From: DATDRS01 sp035291605
GTDB taxonomy: Bacteria > Chloroflexota > Anaerolineae > Anaerolineales > UBA6663
Assembly (NCBI GenBank): GCA_035291605.1
Contig: DATDRS010000438.1
Span: 1-5,451 of the forward strand
Length of the DNA: 5,451 nucleotides
Direction of reading: 5' to 3'
Shown in pieces: positions 4,879 through 5,451 of this stretch. The position numbers and the translations under genes were made by a program. Position 1 is the stretch's first letter; each line of letters begins with the position of its first letter. The notes under the pieces are model-generated. The model searched no databases. It was not told where the DNA came from and saw nothing but the letters and a program-made list of their open reading frames with translations.

Positions 4879-5451
4879 AAGATGAGCGTCGTGTGGGACG
4901 GGATGGGTGTCGCGTCCCACGTCACGCGTTACATATTTTTCAGGTTCTTTCTCAAACGACCGCTTGCACCCCCCCGAACAAAAGTAATACGCCTGCCCGG
5001 CATGTTGAACAACGTAGCGCGCCGTAGCAATCTCCACCGTCATCCCGCAGACCGGGTCAAGGGCCTCGGTTGGAGGTTGGGGGCCAGAGATTGGAGATTG
5101 GGGATTGGAGATGATGGAGCGGCGGCGGGTCTGCACGATTTCGGCGAGGATGCTGAGAGCGATTTCCTCCGGCGTGCTTGCGCCGATGTCCAACCCGGCG
5201 GGGCATTTGAGCCGGGACAGCCGGTCCTCGGCCAGGCCCCCTTCGCGCAAATATTGCAGCACAGCCTCGGCCCGCTTCCGGCTGGCGACGAGCGCGACGT
5301 AAGCCGCATTCGTGTTCAACGCCCATTCCAGCGCCTCTTCATCATAGTTGCCGTGTGTGGCGACGACGATATAGGTTTGCGGCGTCAGTTTGATTTGGGA
5401 GAAGTCGAGGCGATCAAGGACGAGATCGGCTTGAGGGAAGCGCTGAGGGGT
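4876..5451 (-). CDS. xdhC: XdhC/CoxI-type Moco chaperone fused to a C-terminal YHS domain (3' part only)
   Basis: The frame is open to the right edge, so the start and the N-terminal XdhC_CoxI domain are missing; 191 C-terminal residues are visible. Visible residues 1 to about 111 are the XdhC Rossmann-like domain (PF13478): TYIVVATHGNYDEEALEWAL, then YVALVASRKRAE, then PAGLDIGASTPEEIALSILAEI. Residues 112-127 are a linker encoded by a heptamer repeat. Residues 132-174 are a YHS domain (PF04945): DPVCGM with Cys135, and YYFCSGGC with Cys158 and Cys162, ending EKEPEKYV. XdhC proteins bind the molybdenum cofactor and help its sulfuration and insertion into the hydroxylase apoenzyme. YHS domains bind metal ions through such cysteines and often accompany metal-handling proteins. 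The fusion suggests an added metal-sensing or metal-trafficking step, which is inference. A TTG at 5317-5319 inside the domain is not the start. Confidence 0.9.
   Translation of the reverse strand, partial: TPQRFPQADLVLDRLDFSQIKLTPQTYIVVATHGNYDEEALEWALNTNAAYVALVASRKRAEAVLQYLREGGLAEDRLSRLKCPAGLDIGASTPEEIALSILAEIVQTRRRSIISNPQSPISGPQPPTEALDPVCGMTVEIATARYVVQHAGQAYYFCSGGCKRSFEKEPEKYVTRDVGRDTHPVPHDAHL
5070..5118. repeat. Seven-unit heptanucleotide array inside the xdhC coding sequence
   Basis: Exactly seven 7-nt units (49 nt) in register on the plus strand, consensus TTGGRGA: TTGGAGG, TTGGGGG, CCAGAGA, TTGGAGA, TTGGGGA, TTGGAGA and TGATGGA. It is translated on the minus strand as visible residues 112-127, SIISNPQSPISGPQPP, filling the linker between the XdhC Rossmann domain and the YHS domain. 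Because 7 is not a multiple of 3, adding or losing one unit would shift the frame and separate the YHS domain from XdhC. Confidence 0.8.

Noticed and set aside
5070..5118. Heptamer array as a CRISPR remnant or a sequencing-error frameshift site
   Set aside because: Units are 7 nt with no spacers, so it is not CRISPR. The frame is open on both sides with correct domain sequence, so no frameshift needs to be invoked.
5317..5319. TTG as the start of the XdhC protein
   Set aside because: The same frame stays open to the window edge and encodes conserved XdhC residues upstream (TYIVVATHGNYDEEALEWA), so the gene is cut by the window, not started here.

Overview
The window is a minus-strand gene cluster for a molybdenum hydroxylase of the xanthine dehydrogenase / aerobic CO dehydrogenase (Mo-CODH) family. 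It is cut at both ends. In transcription order (right to left) it reads: the C-terminal part of an XdhC-type Moco chaperone fused to a YHS metal-binding domain; coxG (SRPBCC protein); a stand-alone MoeA/MogA-like molybdopterin-binding protein; a 260-nt gap without a gene; then coxS (2x[2Fe-2S] subunit), coxL (molybdopterin subunit) and the first 60 codons of coxM (FAD subunit). All six genes share one strand. Most gaps are short and most starts carry clear Shine-Dalgarno sites, so this is one operon or two consecutive transcription units.

How the genes fit together: CoxS, CoxL and CoxM form the (LMS)2 hydroxylase, in which electrons pass from the Mo site in CoxL through the two iron-sulfur clusters of CoxS to FAD in CoxM. 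XdhC and the MoCF-domain protein handle or insert the molybdenum cofactor. CoxG belongs to the family that links Mo-CODH to the membrane quinone pool. The S-L-M order and the active-site loop AYRGAGR (instead of AYRCSFR) both mark this as a form II enzyme. It lacks the cysteine that carries copper in true CO dehydrogenases, so the substrate is open.

Organism: the DNA is GC-rich with good Shine-Dalgarno sites. Low-complexity heptanucleotide tandem repeats occur in two places: between coxL and coxM, and inside the xdhC linker, where they read as NPQSPIS-like peptide. Such heptamer arrays, form II cox clusters and XdhC-type chaperones together suggest a Chloroflexota-like bacterium. This is inference from style, not a placement.

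Layout: 1-180 coxM (5' part); 181-275 heptamer-repeat spacer forming a large imperfect inverted repeat; 276-2612 coxL; 2629-3090 coxS; 3091-3350 non-coding leader with a palindrome and small hairpins; 3351-4376 MoCF protein; 4424-4867 coxG; 4876-5451 xdhC-YHS (3' part). No RNA gene, insertion sequence, CRISPR array or convincing terminator was seen. The least expected features are the heptamer arrays, one of which is translated as the interdomain linker of XdhC-YHS while another supplies the coxL stop codon.
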